Under the pieces are notes generated by a model, which saw nothing but the letters and a program-made list of their open reading frames with translations, was not told the origin of the DNA and searched no databases. Both the position numbers and the translations under genes were made by a program. From positions 1 to 45,553 of the forward strand of contig NZ_BAER01000111.1 of NCBI RefSeq assembly GCF_000315055.1: a stretch of DNA of 45,553 nt. Direction: 5' to 3'. This DNA is from Paraglaciecola polaris LMG 21857 (GTDB lineage: Bacteria; Pseudomonadota; Gammaproteobacteria; Enterobacterales; Alteromonadaceae). Below, piece by piece: positions 27,547 through 36,283 of the stretch (position 1 is the stretch's first letter; every line of letters starts with the position of its first letter).

Positions 27547-28389
27547 CTATTGCTTTTCTATTGTTAAGTTAGTGACCAGTCGAGATGTTGCACTGCCTCG
27601 TATGCCACCAGAAACAGGCATAGTGTTTTCAGCAATCGCGCTGGAAGCGACCGAAAAATGCGTATTTCCGGTTAATATTCCATGGCTAGGATCAAAACCT
27701 AACCAACCTGTACCGGGTATAAAGACTTCTACCCAAGCATGTAATTCATAGATTGGCTTTTCCATATCAAAATAGAAATAACCGCTGACAAAACGTGCAG
27801 CAATCCCATAATGACGTAGTAGGTTAACTTGCATCCATGACAAATCACGACAAGAGCCTTTTTTTATTTTAAAGGTCTGATCGGGTGATAGCGGTGGGCC
27901 ATCTTCGCGATATTCTACGTTGAAATCCTGATGAATTTGCGAGGTCAGGTTGGTTAAAAAAGCAATGGTATTAAAGTGTGATGTGTTGAGTATTGCCTCT
28001 GCATACTCGACTAATTCCTCAGTGAGAGGGGATTTTTGTAAAGCAGCAAACAGTATTTGATATTGATGATCTGAATAGGTGAAGGGGATACGGTTAAAGG
28101 CATCCGGGTGAATAATAAAGTTAAACGGGTTATAAGCTTTGTTTTGCACATGGCTTTCTACCTCAATGGTAAGACTGTTTGTTAGTTCTCCAAACCAGCA
28201 AAAGTCGATCACATTATGTTCCTCGTCTTCGATCACACTATGCCCTTCTGGTTCGGACTTTAAGGCTATTGAAAAGTGTGTGACGTCAATGTAGGACGTT
28301 TGCTTCGGGCGAAATCGCAAGTAATGGGGTTCTAAAAAGACTTTGTCATCAAATATATATGTCGTCTCATGGATTATCTTAAAATTCAT
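27547..28389 (-). CDS. Transglutaminase-like protein of the Anbu cluster
   Basis: A 280-residue protein with the N-terminal beta domain typical of bacterial transglutaminase-like proteins (MNFKIIHETTYIFDDKVFLE). The papain-like core has the catalytic triad in order: Cys in KKGSCRDLSWMQ (about residue 170), His in YELHAWVEVF (about 210) and Asp in GWLGFDPSHG (about 225). It could hydrolyse or form isopeptide or peptide bonds. The ATG at 28389 has GGAG six bases upstream; a longer start at 28434 is unlikely. Such proteins are regular companions of Anbu, ATP-grasp and alpha-E genes, though here it is about 5 kb away from them. Confidence 0.9.
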   Translation of the reverse strand: MNFKIIHETTYIFDDKVFLEPHYLRFRPKQTSYIDVTHFSIALKSEPEGHSVIEDEEHNVIDFCWFGELTNSLTIEVESHVQNKAYNPFNFIIHPDAFNRIPFTYSDHQYQILFAALQKSPLTEELVEYAEAILNTSHFNTIAFLTNLTSQIHQDFNVEYREDGPPLSPDQTFKIKKGSCRDLSWMQVNLLRHYGIAARFVSGYFYFDMEKPIYELHAWVEVFIPGTGWLGFDPSHGILTGNTHFSVASSAIAENTMPVSGGIRGSATSRLVTNLTIEKQ

Positions 28390-28901
28390 GTGGCTCTCCA
28401 TAGTTAAGTGAACATCTACGTCAGGTGTTGGCAATTGACGCTACTAGTCGATTAAGTCGCTGTAACACCCACATTCGTTGCAAAGGAGAAAAAGGATTTG
28501 TATGCAGGCCTAAGTAGGGCGATGAATGTGACACATCGTTTCATCCAAACTTGGCTCAGTCATCTCACCTTAGGTCTTACAGGCTATTTTTTGCTGCTTG
28601 GCGCTTAAGTATTTAAGCTCGATTATGGCCTTGTGGCATGGCACGACTATGCAACAATATGAGGTTGAATAATAGCATATATACTAAGAGGGTATCGCTT
28701 AGAGTGTTCAATGTTTGGAGCTGGTGGCCTTTGCCGTCGCATGAATACGATCGTTTGAATAGGGGGTTTGGGCTAGTTTATATGACCCTGGGTAACCGAC
28801 GGTCATTGTGCTAAGCAACAGATTTCAAGCATCGTTAAATGTTGCCCCTGCGTGAAAGCAAACTCTGTTACACTGCGCTTTTTTGTCGGTTGAGAATATG
28901 T
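28390..28901. other. 512-bp intergenic region upstream of rlmA
   Basis: Contains the promoter side of the transglutaminase gene (minus) and of rlmA (plus). A TTACACT box at 28868-28874, about 28 bp before the rlmA ATG, is a plausible -10. A short hydrophobic reading frame at 28522-28608 is listed separately. No other structure is evident. Confidence 0.4.
28522..28608 (+). CDS. Possible 28-residue membrane peptide
   Basis: ATG at 28522 is preceded by TAGGGCG and opens a 28-codon frame ending in TAA. The product has a basic/polar start (MNVTHRF) and a hydrophobic end (HLTLGLTGYFLLLGA), like very small single-pass membrane proteins. There is no homology evidence, and such frames arise by chance, so this is only a candidate. 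Confidence 0.2.
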   Translation: MNVTHRFIQTWLSHLTLGLTGYFLLLGA

Positions 28902-29771
28902 ATGTGGATTTGCCCTGCTTGCCAGTCACCTTTAACGTTAACTGAGCGCACCTATAAATGCATTGCTGGGCATACTTATGATGTGGCGAAGGAAGGGTAT
29001 GTTAATTTACTGCTTGCGCAGCATAAACGCAGTAAAGAGCCGGGTGATAACAAGCAAATGGTTAACGCCCGACGTAGCTTTTTAGAGCAAGGCCATTATC
29101 AACCTTTAGCCCAAAGGATGGCAGAAGTGCTCGCTCAGTTTGCTGATTTTTCAAGGCAAGTTGCAGTGGATAAACCTGGCGCTGAACCCATGGGTAATCT
29201 ATTTGATGCGGGGTGCGGCGAAGGATATTACTTGAACCGTATTCTGACTGAGCTTAACGCGGCTCTAAATTCGCCAGGCATTAATGGCGCCGGGTTAGAT
29301 ATTTCAAAAATTGCGGTGCAAAAAGCGGCAAAAAAATATCCACAGAGTGAATTTTGTGTTGCTAGCAGTTTTGCCATACCTGTGCCTAGCGCAAGTCAGC
29401 ACGCGGTTATTCAGGTCTTTGCACCAAGCAGCGAACAAGAGGTGTTACGGGTATTAGCGGAAGGAGGCATGTGGCTACAAGTCAACCCTGCGGCAGAACA
29501 TTTAGCCGAACTTAAAGCCTGTGTTTATGCCGCTCCGGCTGAACATAAGCCGTCACCGCCAGTGCCTGACGGATTCGAGTTATGCCATGAAGAAACACTG
29601 ACCTTTGAATTCGATTTAACTGAACCTGAGATGCGTATGAACTTATTGATGATGACGCCGTATTATTGGTCTACGTCGGTGGAAAATACCCAAGGTATCA
29701 AGGCTTTTTTGACCAAGGTGAGCGCACACTTTTCTTTGCGTATGTTACGGAAAATCAACCTGGTGGCATAA
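28902..29771 (+). CDS. rlmA: 23S rRNA (guanine-N1)-methyltransferase
   Basis: Methylates guanine 745 (E. coli numbering) of 23S rRNA. The N-terminal zinc knuckle (CPACQ, then CIAGHTYD) lies within the first 25 residues, followed by GYVNLLLAQHKRSKEPGDNKQM, both typical of RlmA. The SAM-binding motif is NLFDAGCGEGYY (about residue 105) and the GLDISKIAVQKAAKKYP acidic loop follows. At 290 residues it is slightly longer than E. coli RlmA (269) because of a small insert before the SAM motif. The ATG at 28902 begins with MWICPAC; the ORF can be read from 28839 but the extra residues have no match to the family. Confidence 0.93.
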   Translation: MWICPACQSPLTLTERTYKCIAGHTYDVAKEGYVNLLLAQHKRSKEPGDNKQMVNARRSFLEQGHYQPLAQRMAEVLAQFADFSRQVAVDKPGAEPMGNLFDAGCGEGYYLNRILTELNAALNSPGINGAGLDISKIAVQKAAKKYPQSEFCVASSFAIPVPSASQHAVIQVFAPSSEQEVLRVLAEGGMWLQVNPAAEHLAELKACVYAAPAEHKPSPPVPDGFELCHEETLTFEFDLTEPEMRMNLLMMTPYYWSTSVENTQGIKAFLTKVSAHFSLRMLRKINLVA

Positions 29772-29797
29772 AAAAGCCTGCAGTTGCAGGCTTTTTT
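29770..29797. terminator. Bidirectional terminator between rlmA and the yejM-like gene
   Basis: The GCCTGC/GCAGGC stem with AGTT loop has six A before it and six T after it, so it works on both strands for the convergent genes. Confidence 0.88.
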
Positions 29798-29821
29798 CAT
29801 GGGGTAATTTTTGTTGGCGCT

Positions 29822-31351
29822 TTAGTGCTTAGCGGCAAAGCTACTTAAGCGTTTAATTGCTTGGCTTAAAAGGCGCGTATCAGCTTCATCAGGCAACTCT
29901 TCACCTGTTTGCAAGTTGTACACTTTACTGTTGCCGTTGCTGGATACTTCAATACGCTTGTTATTTTGTATCACGATAACCATGCGCTCTTGGGTTGTAA
30001 CCAGCCAATCCCGCCCTGGATTACTTAAGTCACGTCCCGTACTGTAGTTTTGCGTCGGCGCGTTGCAGCCCAACATATTAAGCATGGTAGGGGCCAAGTC
30101 TTCACTGCTTGCAAAGTCAGCATAAAGCTCAGCGTTGCTGTAAAGATACTTTTCGCCGGATGCGCTGTCTTTGACAACGAATACTTGATATTGCTGTAGT
30201 ACCGACGGATCAAGCAATAAACTATTCAGTTGTTTACTATCTACAAAGCCTATCGCTAAATTTGTATTACCCGACGTTACGCCCTGCTCAAAATTAGACC
30301 AATCTTGACTGAATTGCTGAGTTTGTTTGCCTGCATCAAGTTCGCTGGCATAAATGCCAACTTGTAAACCGAGAGCGGTCGGCAGGTCGAGCAAGATGGG
30401 TATTTTTTTACTTAACACTTGATGATAAAGCTCAGGTAACCCGAACAAATAACCACGTTGCGCGTCACGCATGGACGAGCGGTCAGCGTAAAGCGGTATT
30501 TTACTGCGTAACTTGGTTTGGCTAGCGAGCTTGGTGACGTCATTATCGACCAGTAGCAAAACTTTTTTCTGAGCCGATACTGAGCAATATAGTGGTGATA
30601 ACGGGTAGTTAATCAGACTAATTCGATCATCAAACTGCAGTTCTAGTCTTTGCTCGTAGTTGTCTCTATCCAGTAGATCATAACGTGACATCAAGGTTTT
30701 TGCTGTCGCGGGGTAAGACAAAGGAAACAAATCATCTTGTTGTACGATAGGGTGATACAAATTAGCATCAGCCCAGATGTGTAGGGCGTGACTAGAAACA
30801 AAGCAGACGACAAAAAAGCTACTAATGGGTAAGGCTAATTTACGCTTTTGTAAGCGAGCAACCCTTTTCCATAGTGCATTTGCTAAGACTAACTGTGCAG
30901 ACAACCAGAATATAAATATGAGGAAGAAGAACGCCCAGCGTTGCCAACTAAATAAGGATATCGCTGTGTTCGCCTCAGTTCTAAGCAATTCGGCTGTTGA
31001 AAAACTCAGATGCACAGCATATTTGTTGTACAACAGTGCATCAAATCCAAGCACAGCTAAAGCTACAGCCGCAAGTACTGCGCTGATTGCTTTAACCGTT
31101 CTGGCGCTGGGGACCAAATAACAAAGCGGCAGAATGAGTATGATAAAACCAAAGAAAGTCAGAAACCCAATATGACTGATCCAGTTGGACAGTAAATAGG
31201 TGAGCCCCAGAGGGGTTTCAGGCGCGGGCGAACTAAATATGTATACACTGGCGATGGCGATCGCCAAAATCATATTTGAAAGCGCAAACCAATGGCCCCA
31301 AGTAACTAACTGTGTGACTAATTTACATCTAGGCGTTTCTGTTAAGATCAT
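29822..31351 (-). CDS. yejM: YejM/PbgA-like inner membrane protein, reduced periplasmic domain
   Basis: A 509-residue DUF3413/sulfatase-like protein. About five transmembrane helices occupy residues 20-190, then a periplasmic domain. In E. coli this protein (PbgA/LapC/YejM) senses LPS and controls LpxC proteolysis through LapB and FtsH. The call rests on topology and on the conserved yejK/yejL neighbours. The periplasmic domain is shorter than the 586-residue E. coli protein. It lacks the usual start of the sulfatase fold: VLLLVDNDVTKLAS replaces the Asp-Gly pattern, although RGYLFGLPELYHQVL and the final LAPTMLNMLGC and GRDL blocks remain. It follows yejL by 8 bp. Confidence 0.85.
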   Translation of the reverse strand: MILTETPRCKLVTQLVTWGHWFALSNMILAIAIASVYIFSSPAPETPLGLTYLLSNWISHIGFLTFFGFIILILPLCYLVPSARTVKAISAVLAAVALAVLGFDALLYNKYAVHLSFSTAELLRTEANTAISLFSWQRWAFFFLIFIFWLSAQLVLANALWKRVARLQKRKLALPISSFFVVCFVSSHALHIWADANLYHPIVQQDDLFPLSYPATAKTLMSRYDLLDRDNYEQRLELQFDDRISLINYPLSPLYCSVSAQKKVLLLVDNDVTKLASQTKLRSKIPLYADRSSMRDAQRGYLFGLPELYHQVLSKKIPILLDLPTALGLQVGIYASELDAGKQTQQFSQDWSNFEQGVTSGNTNLAIGFVDSKQLNSLLLDPSVLQQYQVFVVKDSASGEKYLYSNAELYADFASSEDLAPTMLNMLGCNAPTQNYSTGRDLSNPGRDWLVTTQERMVIVIQNNKRIEVSSNGNSKVYNLQTGEELPDEADTRLLSQAIKRLSSFAAKH

Positions 31352-31359
31352 GAATTTAT

Positions 31360-31578
31360 CTATTTAGCATTGATACTTTTTAAAAGTACTTGTGTAAACT
31401 TATCAGCCATTTCACTGCGCTGACTTGCGTTAACTTGTTGCATAAAAATATTAGTGATGACATTACCCAGCACCATCAGCGATAAATCGCGACTGGTTTG
31501 ATGCTTTTCTAAAGCGATGATGATGTCGTGCATAACGTCTTCAAATTGGGTGTCTGAATATTTAGAATTTTGAGGCAT
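31360..31578 (-). CDS. yejL: YejL family (DUF1414) protein
   Basis: A 72-residue helical protein. The core FEDVMHDIIIALEKHQTSRDLSLMVLGNVITNI is the family signature. The function is unknown; it is almost always between yejK and yejM. It is the first gene of the minus-strand pair with yejM, only 8 bp apart, and is divergent from yejK. Confidence 0.92.
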   Translation of the reverse strand: MPQNSKYSDTQFEDVMHDIIIALEKHQTSRDLSLMVLGNVITNIFMQQVNASQRSEMADKFTQVLLKSINAK

Positions 31579-31751
31579 GTTTTTTCTCGCAAAGATAATG
31601 CCGAGATAGTAACAATGGTCTGCTCAAAATGCGAGTAATGCGCAAGGCTGGCAGGTAAATAGTCAATGATAAGCGGTGAATTTGCCTTACACATTAAATC
31701 TGGTTTGTGGTTTTTAACCTGCAAATCGCTAACTGAATTAAAGGAGCCAAC

Positions 31752-32801
31752 GTGAGCGCACTCATTCGCCACTTTGTGGTACATCAACTTGCGATAAATG
31801 ATCAGCAACAGCTGACACTCGTTCCGCGCAACAGCTGTTTCTCTGTGACAGCGGAAATTGAAGATTTAGCCCAGCAAATTAACCATGCTTTTAATACCAA
31901 ACCAGGTAAAGGGGTAGGTGGGTTTGTCGAACAAGGCGCTGAGCCAGTGCAAGATGAGGACGGTGAAAATGTGCCCGTAAGCCCATTTCAAGATAAACTT
32001 AATGCCATGCTGGCCGATCCTGAGCAGTTCGTAGATTTCAGTATACAAAGCAGCGAGATGCTGAAAAAAACCATGACCGACATGGCGAGCATAGAGACTG
32101 GTTTTGTGGTCTTTAGCCATTACGAGTTTTTGGCGACCGAATATTTGATGATCGCGATTTTAAATACTAAACAACACGTAGAAATCAACCGTGATTTGGA
32201 ACTTAGCAGTAGTGATCACCTCGACTTAGCCAAGATGCAGCTCGCAGTGCGGATTGATTTAACTCAGTTATCAACCACACCAGAACAAAGTCGTTATGTC
32301 AGTTTTATCAAAGGACGTATGGGCCGCAAAGTCTCAGATTTTTTCATGCACTTCTTGGGCTGTGAAGAGTTAGTTGATATTAAACAGCAAAATAAACAAC
32401 TACTTAGCTCCGTAGATGATTATTTGGCGTCTGAGCAGATGGACCCAGGTGAAAAACAGGCCACGCGCAAAACTGTATCTGAGTATTACAAAGAAAAGCT
32501 CGATGCAGGTGAAGATATTCAACTGAAGGAATTAGCCGACAAACTGCCAAAAGAAGCGGATGGTGATGATTTTTATCAGTTTGTTGCCAACAGTGAAACG
32601 CCCATCGAAGAACAATTTCAGGCAGATCGTAGCGCGTTGAAAACCCTAGCGAAATTCAGCGGTCAAGGGGGCGGTATCAGCCTCAGTTTTGAGCGTAATT
32701 TATATGGTGAGCGAGTACATTATGATGCAGGCTCTGACACCTTGATGATTAAAGGGATCCCACCAAATCTAAAAGATCAACTGCTCAAAGCACAAAAGTA
32801 A
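31752..32801 (+). CDS. yejK: Nucleoid-associated protein YejK/NdpA
   Basis: A 349-residue nucleoid-associated protein. The N-terminal IRHFVVHQLAINDQQQLTL, the middle FMHFLGCEELVDIKQQNK and the C-terminal LSFERNLYGERVHYD with LMIKGIPPNLKDQL are all family features. An acidic insert (about residues 55-80) is variable among members. It binds the nucleoid and also touches topoisomerase IV in E. coli. It is divergent from yejL-yejM, which is the conserved arrangement. Confidence 0.93.
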   Translation: MSALIRHFVVHQLAINDQQQLTLVPRNSCFSVTAEIEDLAQQINHAFNTKPGKGVGGFVEQGAEPVQDEDGENVPVSPFQDKLNAMLADPEQFVDFSIQSSEMLKKTMTDMASIETGFVVFSHYEFLATEYLMIAILNTKQHVEINRDLELSSSDHLDLAKMQLAVRIDLTQLSTTPEQSRYVSFIKGRMGRKVSDFFMHFLGCEELVDIKQQNKQLLSSVDDYLASEQMDPGEKQATRKTVSEYYKEKLDAGEDIQLKELADKLPKEADGDDFYQFVANSETPIEEQFQADRSALKTLAKFSGQGGGISLSFERNLYGERVHYDAGSDTLMIKGIPPNLKDQLLKAQK

Positions 32802-32920
32802 GGGTAATTTTGCGTTAATAATACATCTGCTTGATTGCTCAGGCGGGTGTAAACACATGATAAAGTTTTATAGCCGCGATATACTAGGCATCGTCTCAAC
32901 AAAGGTATTCAGTCTGTTTT

Positions 32921-33796
32921 ATGCAATTATTCGTTAACGATTTAACCGTTATGGATTTCTCTTATTTGTGCCCGAAGCGCGGCATGGTGGGAGAAAGTTG
33001 GATAGTCGACGTCATTTTAGATGGCGATTTAAATGAAGAGAGCATGGTGCTCGACTTTTCAAAGGTTAAAAAACAGCTAAAACATCTGATTGATGAATAT
33101 GTTGATCATAAGTTGTTGATCCCCGTTGAGCACGAATATAGTCATATTTTGCGCGATGAGAAAAACGACCGGGTGAGTGTCGATTTCATGCGCCCCGAGG
33201 GGCGTTCACTTCATCTTAATTGCCCATCTGAAGCTTACGCATTTGTGTATTCAAAGCATGTAACCATGTCTTCTGTCAGTCAATATTTAAAGCAAGTCAT
33301 TGCTACCCACTTGCCTGAAAACGTCGCTGGGATTGAACTAACCCTGCGTGCAGAAGTCATTAATACCCCCTATTACCATTACACCCACGGTTTAAAAAAA
33401 CACGACGGCAACTGCCAGCGTATTGCCCATGGGCATCGTTCAAAAATCACTATTGTAGAAAATCAGCACGAAAGCCAAGAGTGGCAGCAATATTGGGCTG
33501 AACGTTGGTGCGATATTTATGTGGGCTCAAATGAAGACTTAGTCAGCCTTGATAAGGTCAATTTCGTTAAAAGTGACACGGATTTAACCCAGCACTATTT
33601 ATTTGGCTACGAATCGTCCCAGGGCTGGTTTGAATTAGCGATACCTAAAGCAGAAACTGAAATGGTCGATACGGACACCACAGTTGAATGTTTGGCGCAA
33701 TACATAGCGGATGAACAAAAACGCCTTGAACCGGAAAGTGATTTTAAGGTTTATGCGTTTGAAGGTGTTGGTAAAGGCGCAATTGCTTATGCATAA
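32921..33796 (+). CDS. 6-pyruvoyl/6-carboxytetrahydropterin synthase-like protein
   Basis: A 291-residue protein with two T-fold (PTPS/QueD-like) units in tandem instead of the usual single one of 120-150 residues. The first unit (MQLFVNDLTVMDFSYLCP, VLDFSKVKKQLKHLI, LLIPVEHEY, then SEAYAFVYSKH) carries the QueD-like Asp-Phe motif. The second begins near residue 135, and its HDGNCQRIAHGHRSKI holds a His-Gly-His zinc pair. This arrangement occurs in several gammaproteobacteria, but the product is not settled; a true QueD would be part of queuosine synthesis. Its 3' end overlaps the next gene by 8 bp. Confidence 0.8.
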   Translation: MQLFVNDLTVMDFSYLCPKRGMVGESWIVDVILDGDLNEESMVLDFSKVKKQLKHLIDEYVDHKLLIPVEHEYSHILRDEKNDRVSVDFMRPEGRSLHLNCPSEAYAFVYSKHVTMSSVSQYLKQVIATHLPENVAGIELTLRAEVINTPYYHYTHGLKKHDGNCQRIAHGHRSKITIVENQHESQEWQQYWAERWCDIYVGSNEDLVSLDKVNFVKSDTDLTQHYLFGYESSQGWFELAIPKAETEMVDTDTTVECLAQYIADEQKRLEPESDFKVYAFEGVGKGAIAYA

Positions 33797-34598
33797 GTTC
33801 TTTTTTGGTGCCTTTGTTAATTTACTTTTTATGGTCGGTGCCCAAGCTGAAATGTTAGAACTACGGGGCGAGCTAACTCAAGGCAGTTTGCTGCGTGGCA
33901 GTGTCCCTGCGGGAAGTGAAATATGGCTCGACGGTAAAACAATTATGATTGGTGACGACGGAAATTTCGCTTTTGGTTTTAGCCGAGACGATAAACTGAC
34001 TCATCAACTTAAATGGCGTGATCCCCAAGGGAAAAACCATGAAAAAAGCCTTATCTTAATTCCTCGTGAGTATGATATTCAGCGCATTGAGGGTTTACCC
34101 AGTAAGATGGTATCGCCGCCTGAAGCAGTACTTACCCGCATCAAACAAGATAACGTACAAGTCGCACAAGCTAGGGCTAAGCGTGATCGGCGAAGTGATT
34201 TTGCCCAGAATTTTATCTGGCCTGCTCAAGGGCCTATTAGTGGAGTATACGGCAGTCAGCGCGTGCTCAATGGCCAACCTAAACGTCCCCACTATGGCGT
34301 TGATGTGGCCGCACCTACGGGAACCCCAGTATATGCTCCTGCTGATGGCGTAGTAACGCTCTTTGTACCTGATATGTATTATTCTGGCGGTACCATGATT
34401 ATTGATCATGGTTTAGGGGTGTCTTCGACATTTTTACACCTAAGTAAAGGTCTTGTTACAGTAGGGGACCACATTAAGCAAGGTCAATTGGTCGCTGAAA
34501 TAGGTGCCACAGGGCGTGTTACCGGGGCTCATTTAGATTGGCGTATGAATTGGATGAATGTGCGATTGGATCCTGCTTTACTCGTGCCCAAACGTTAA
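33789..34598 (+). CDS. M23-family (LytM-like) peptidase
   Basis: A 269-residue exported protein. The ATG at 33789 gives a clean signal peptide (FFFGAFVNLLFMVGAQA), while an earlier start at 33711 would hide it. A beta domain (about 25-100) precedes the M23 core: HYGVDVAAPTGTPVYAPADG supplies the first His and Asp, and FLHLSKG follows. The last motif, GAHLDWRMNW, has Asp where most M23 peptidases have the second zinc-ligand His. M23 enzymes cut peptidoglycan cross-bridges; some inactive ones activate amidases. The 8-bp overlap with the PTPS-like gene shows translational coupling. Confidence 0.87.
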   Translation: MHKFFFGAFVNLLFMVGAQAEMLELRGELTQGSLLRGSVPAGSEIWLDGKTIMIGDDGNFAFGFSRDDKLTHQLKWRDPQGKNHEKSLILIPREYDIQRIEGLPSKMVSPPEAVLTRIKQDNVQVAQARAKRDRRSDFAQNFIWPAQGPISGVYGSQRVLNGQPKRPHYGVDVAAPTGTPVYAPADGVVTLFVPDMYYSGGTMIIDHGLGVSSTFLHLSKGLVTVGDHIKQGQLVAEIGATGRVTGAHLDWRMNWMNVRLDPALLVPKR

Positions 34599-34774
34599 TT
34601 TCAATACAGGCGTATTTGACTCAGGGCATTTAAACTGCCCAAATTATTTTGCATCACACCTGATAACTAATTTCAGGTTCATTTCTCATACCCATGTTGC
34701 AATTCGGGCTAAAGCAATGCGCCTTTTCTGCGATAACCTAAGTAATCCATTCATTTAATCCTGCGGTCTTTTTG

Positions 34775-35308
34775 ATGACGGCGGATATTGGTAGCAAAGG
34801 TTTGCAGCACACCCAACCGACACAACACAGTCAAACGATTAACCCAGCGTCTCAGGATCTTGAATTCAGCGGACAGCTTAATCGTGCGTCTCACCAAGGT
34901 GCTAACTTCGCTTTGCTGTTAGCAAGTTTGCAGCAAGATGTGTTGGCGAGACCCCATGTAGGTAAGGGAAGTGAACCCTCAAACCAACAGGTTGATGACA
35001 TTCAATCTAACTACCCTGAGATACACCTGCAAACTCATGCACAGGACTGGCCTTTAGCAGATACGACGACGCACATATTACACAGTGATGGTATTCGTGG
35101 TGCTCAGTTGTGGTTGGCAATGCACCCACAACCATTATCACTGCATAACGATCCTTTTCATATTGATGACGATATTTATGCAAACTGTAATAGTCATACC
35201 CAAACGCGCTATTCACAGACTGAGGCTGAGGCGGGTAATGAAATCGTCGTGGACGAAACGGGTATTTTCGATTTACTTGAGGAAATAGGCCTGCAAATGC
35301 AGGCTTAA
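34775..35308 (+). CDS. VC2046/SO_2500-like family protein
   Basis: A 177-residue soluble protein. The block LNRASHQGANFALLLASLQQDV (about residues 31-52) resembles the conserved start of the VC2046/SO_2500 family, recalled rather than searched. The C-terminus VVDETGIFDLLEEIGLQMQA is a conserved-looking acidic helix. The middle (about 55-150) is rich in His, Gln and Asp and appears less ordered. The ATG at 34775 is preferred to the TTG just before it. Function unknown. It follows the M23 peptidase gene by about 175 bp. Confidence 0.55.
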   Translation: MTADIGSKGLQHTQPTQHSQTINPASQDLEFSGQLNRASHQGANFALLLASLQQDVLARPHVGKGSEPSNQQVDDIQSNYPEIHLQTHAQDWPLADTTTHILHSDGIRGAQLWLAMHPQPLSLHNDPFHIDDDIYANCNSHTQTRYSQTEAEAGNEIVVDETGIFDLLEEIGLQMQA

Positions 35309-35337
35309 AAAGCGCAAGCCACAACATTGAGGCTTGC
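35307..35337 (-). terminator. Terminator of the DHH phosphoesterase gene
   Basis: On the minus strand the stem GCAAGCC/GGCTTGC with a 10-base loop is followed by GC and then TTTTT. It lies 17 bp beyond the DHH gene stop. Confidence 0.75.
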
Positions 35338-35353
35338 CTTGCGCAGATCGAAA

Positions 35354-36283
35354 TTAACCGTCTTGGTTAATTTTCTGAGTGACTTCTTGCAATACCGCTT
35401 CAGCCTGATCCGTCGCTATTTGGCATGTACCTGCATTTTCGTGACCACCACCACCACGCTGTAGGCAGACCTCGCCAATATTGGTATTTGAGCTTTTATT
35501 AAGAATGGATTTACCGATAGCCAAAACCACGTTCTGCTTTTGGAAGCCCCACATTTTATGAATAGAAATATTACACTCAGGGAACAGGGCGTAAATCATA
35601 AAGCGGTTTGTGGCGTAAATAGGATCTTCGTCTTTTAAATCTAGCACCACTAGGTTGTCTTTAACGGTAGCACAACGTTTTATCTGCTCAATGGCTAAGG
35701 GACGATGCTCTTGATAGATTTTGATCCGCTCTTGCACGTCAGGGAGTTGAATAATTTCGTCAACACTTAGGTCAAGACAACAGTCGATAAGCTCCATCAT
35801 TAGATTATAATTGGAGATGGTGAACTCACGGAAGCGGCCTAAACCGGTACGTGCATCCATCAAGAAGTTCATCAGATCCCAGCCTTGTGGGTCGAGCACT
35901 TCTTGTTGATTAAAGTTGGCTGAATCCCCTTTGTCTACGGCGTCCATTAGTTCATCTGAGATCTTCGGAAATTTATTTTTACCACCGTAGTAATCAAACA
36001 CGACTCGGGCTGCTGAAGGAGCGGCAGGATCGATAACATGATTGTCATGGGCTTTATTACGTACCGTTTCACTGTGGTGATGGTCAAAGCACATATGACA
36101 ACCTTCAACGTACGGTAGGTTCGTTAAAATATCTCGGGGACCCACTTCAATTTTGCCGTCTTGCATGTCTTTTGGATGAACGAATTTAATGTCGTCAATC
36201 ATGTCCATATCTTTAAGCAAAGCGGCGCACACTAAGCCATCGAAGTCGCTACGGGTAATTAGTCGAAAAGTACTATTTGACAT
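35354..36283 (-). CDS. DHH-family phosphoesterase
   Basis: A 309-residue DHH/exopolyphosphatase-like protein. The motifs appear in order: TRSDFDGLVCAALL (about residue 10), CFDHHHSE (about 65), an Asp in AVDKGDSAN (about 114) and a C-terminal GGGGHENAGTCQ (about 280). The first are metal-binding DHH motifs and the last is the DHHA1-like substrate-binding motif. Related enzymes hydrolyse nanoRNA, cyclic dinucleotides or polyphosphate. This one is a distinct gammaproteobacterial group with no proven substrate. It is monocistronic with a terminator. Confidence 0.88.
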   Translation of the reverse strand: MSNSTFRLITRSDFDGLVCAALLKDMDMIDDIKFVHPKDMQDGKIEVGPRDILTNLPYVEGCHMCFDHHHSETVRNKAHDNHVIDPAAPSAARVVFDYYGGKNKFPKISDELMDAVDKGDSANFNQQEVLDPQGWDLMNFLMDARTGLGRFREFTISNYNLMMELIDCCLDLSVDEIIQLPDVQERIKIYQEHRPLAIEQIKRCATVKDNLVVLDLKDEDPIYATNRFMIYALFPECNISIHKMWGFQKQNVVLAIGKSILNKSSNTNIGEVCLQRGGGGHENAGTCQIATDQAEAVLQEVTQKINQDG

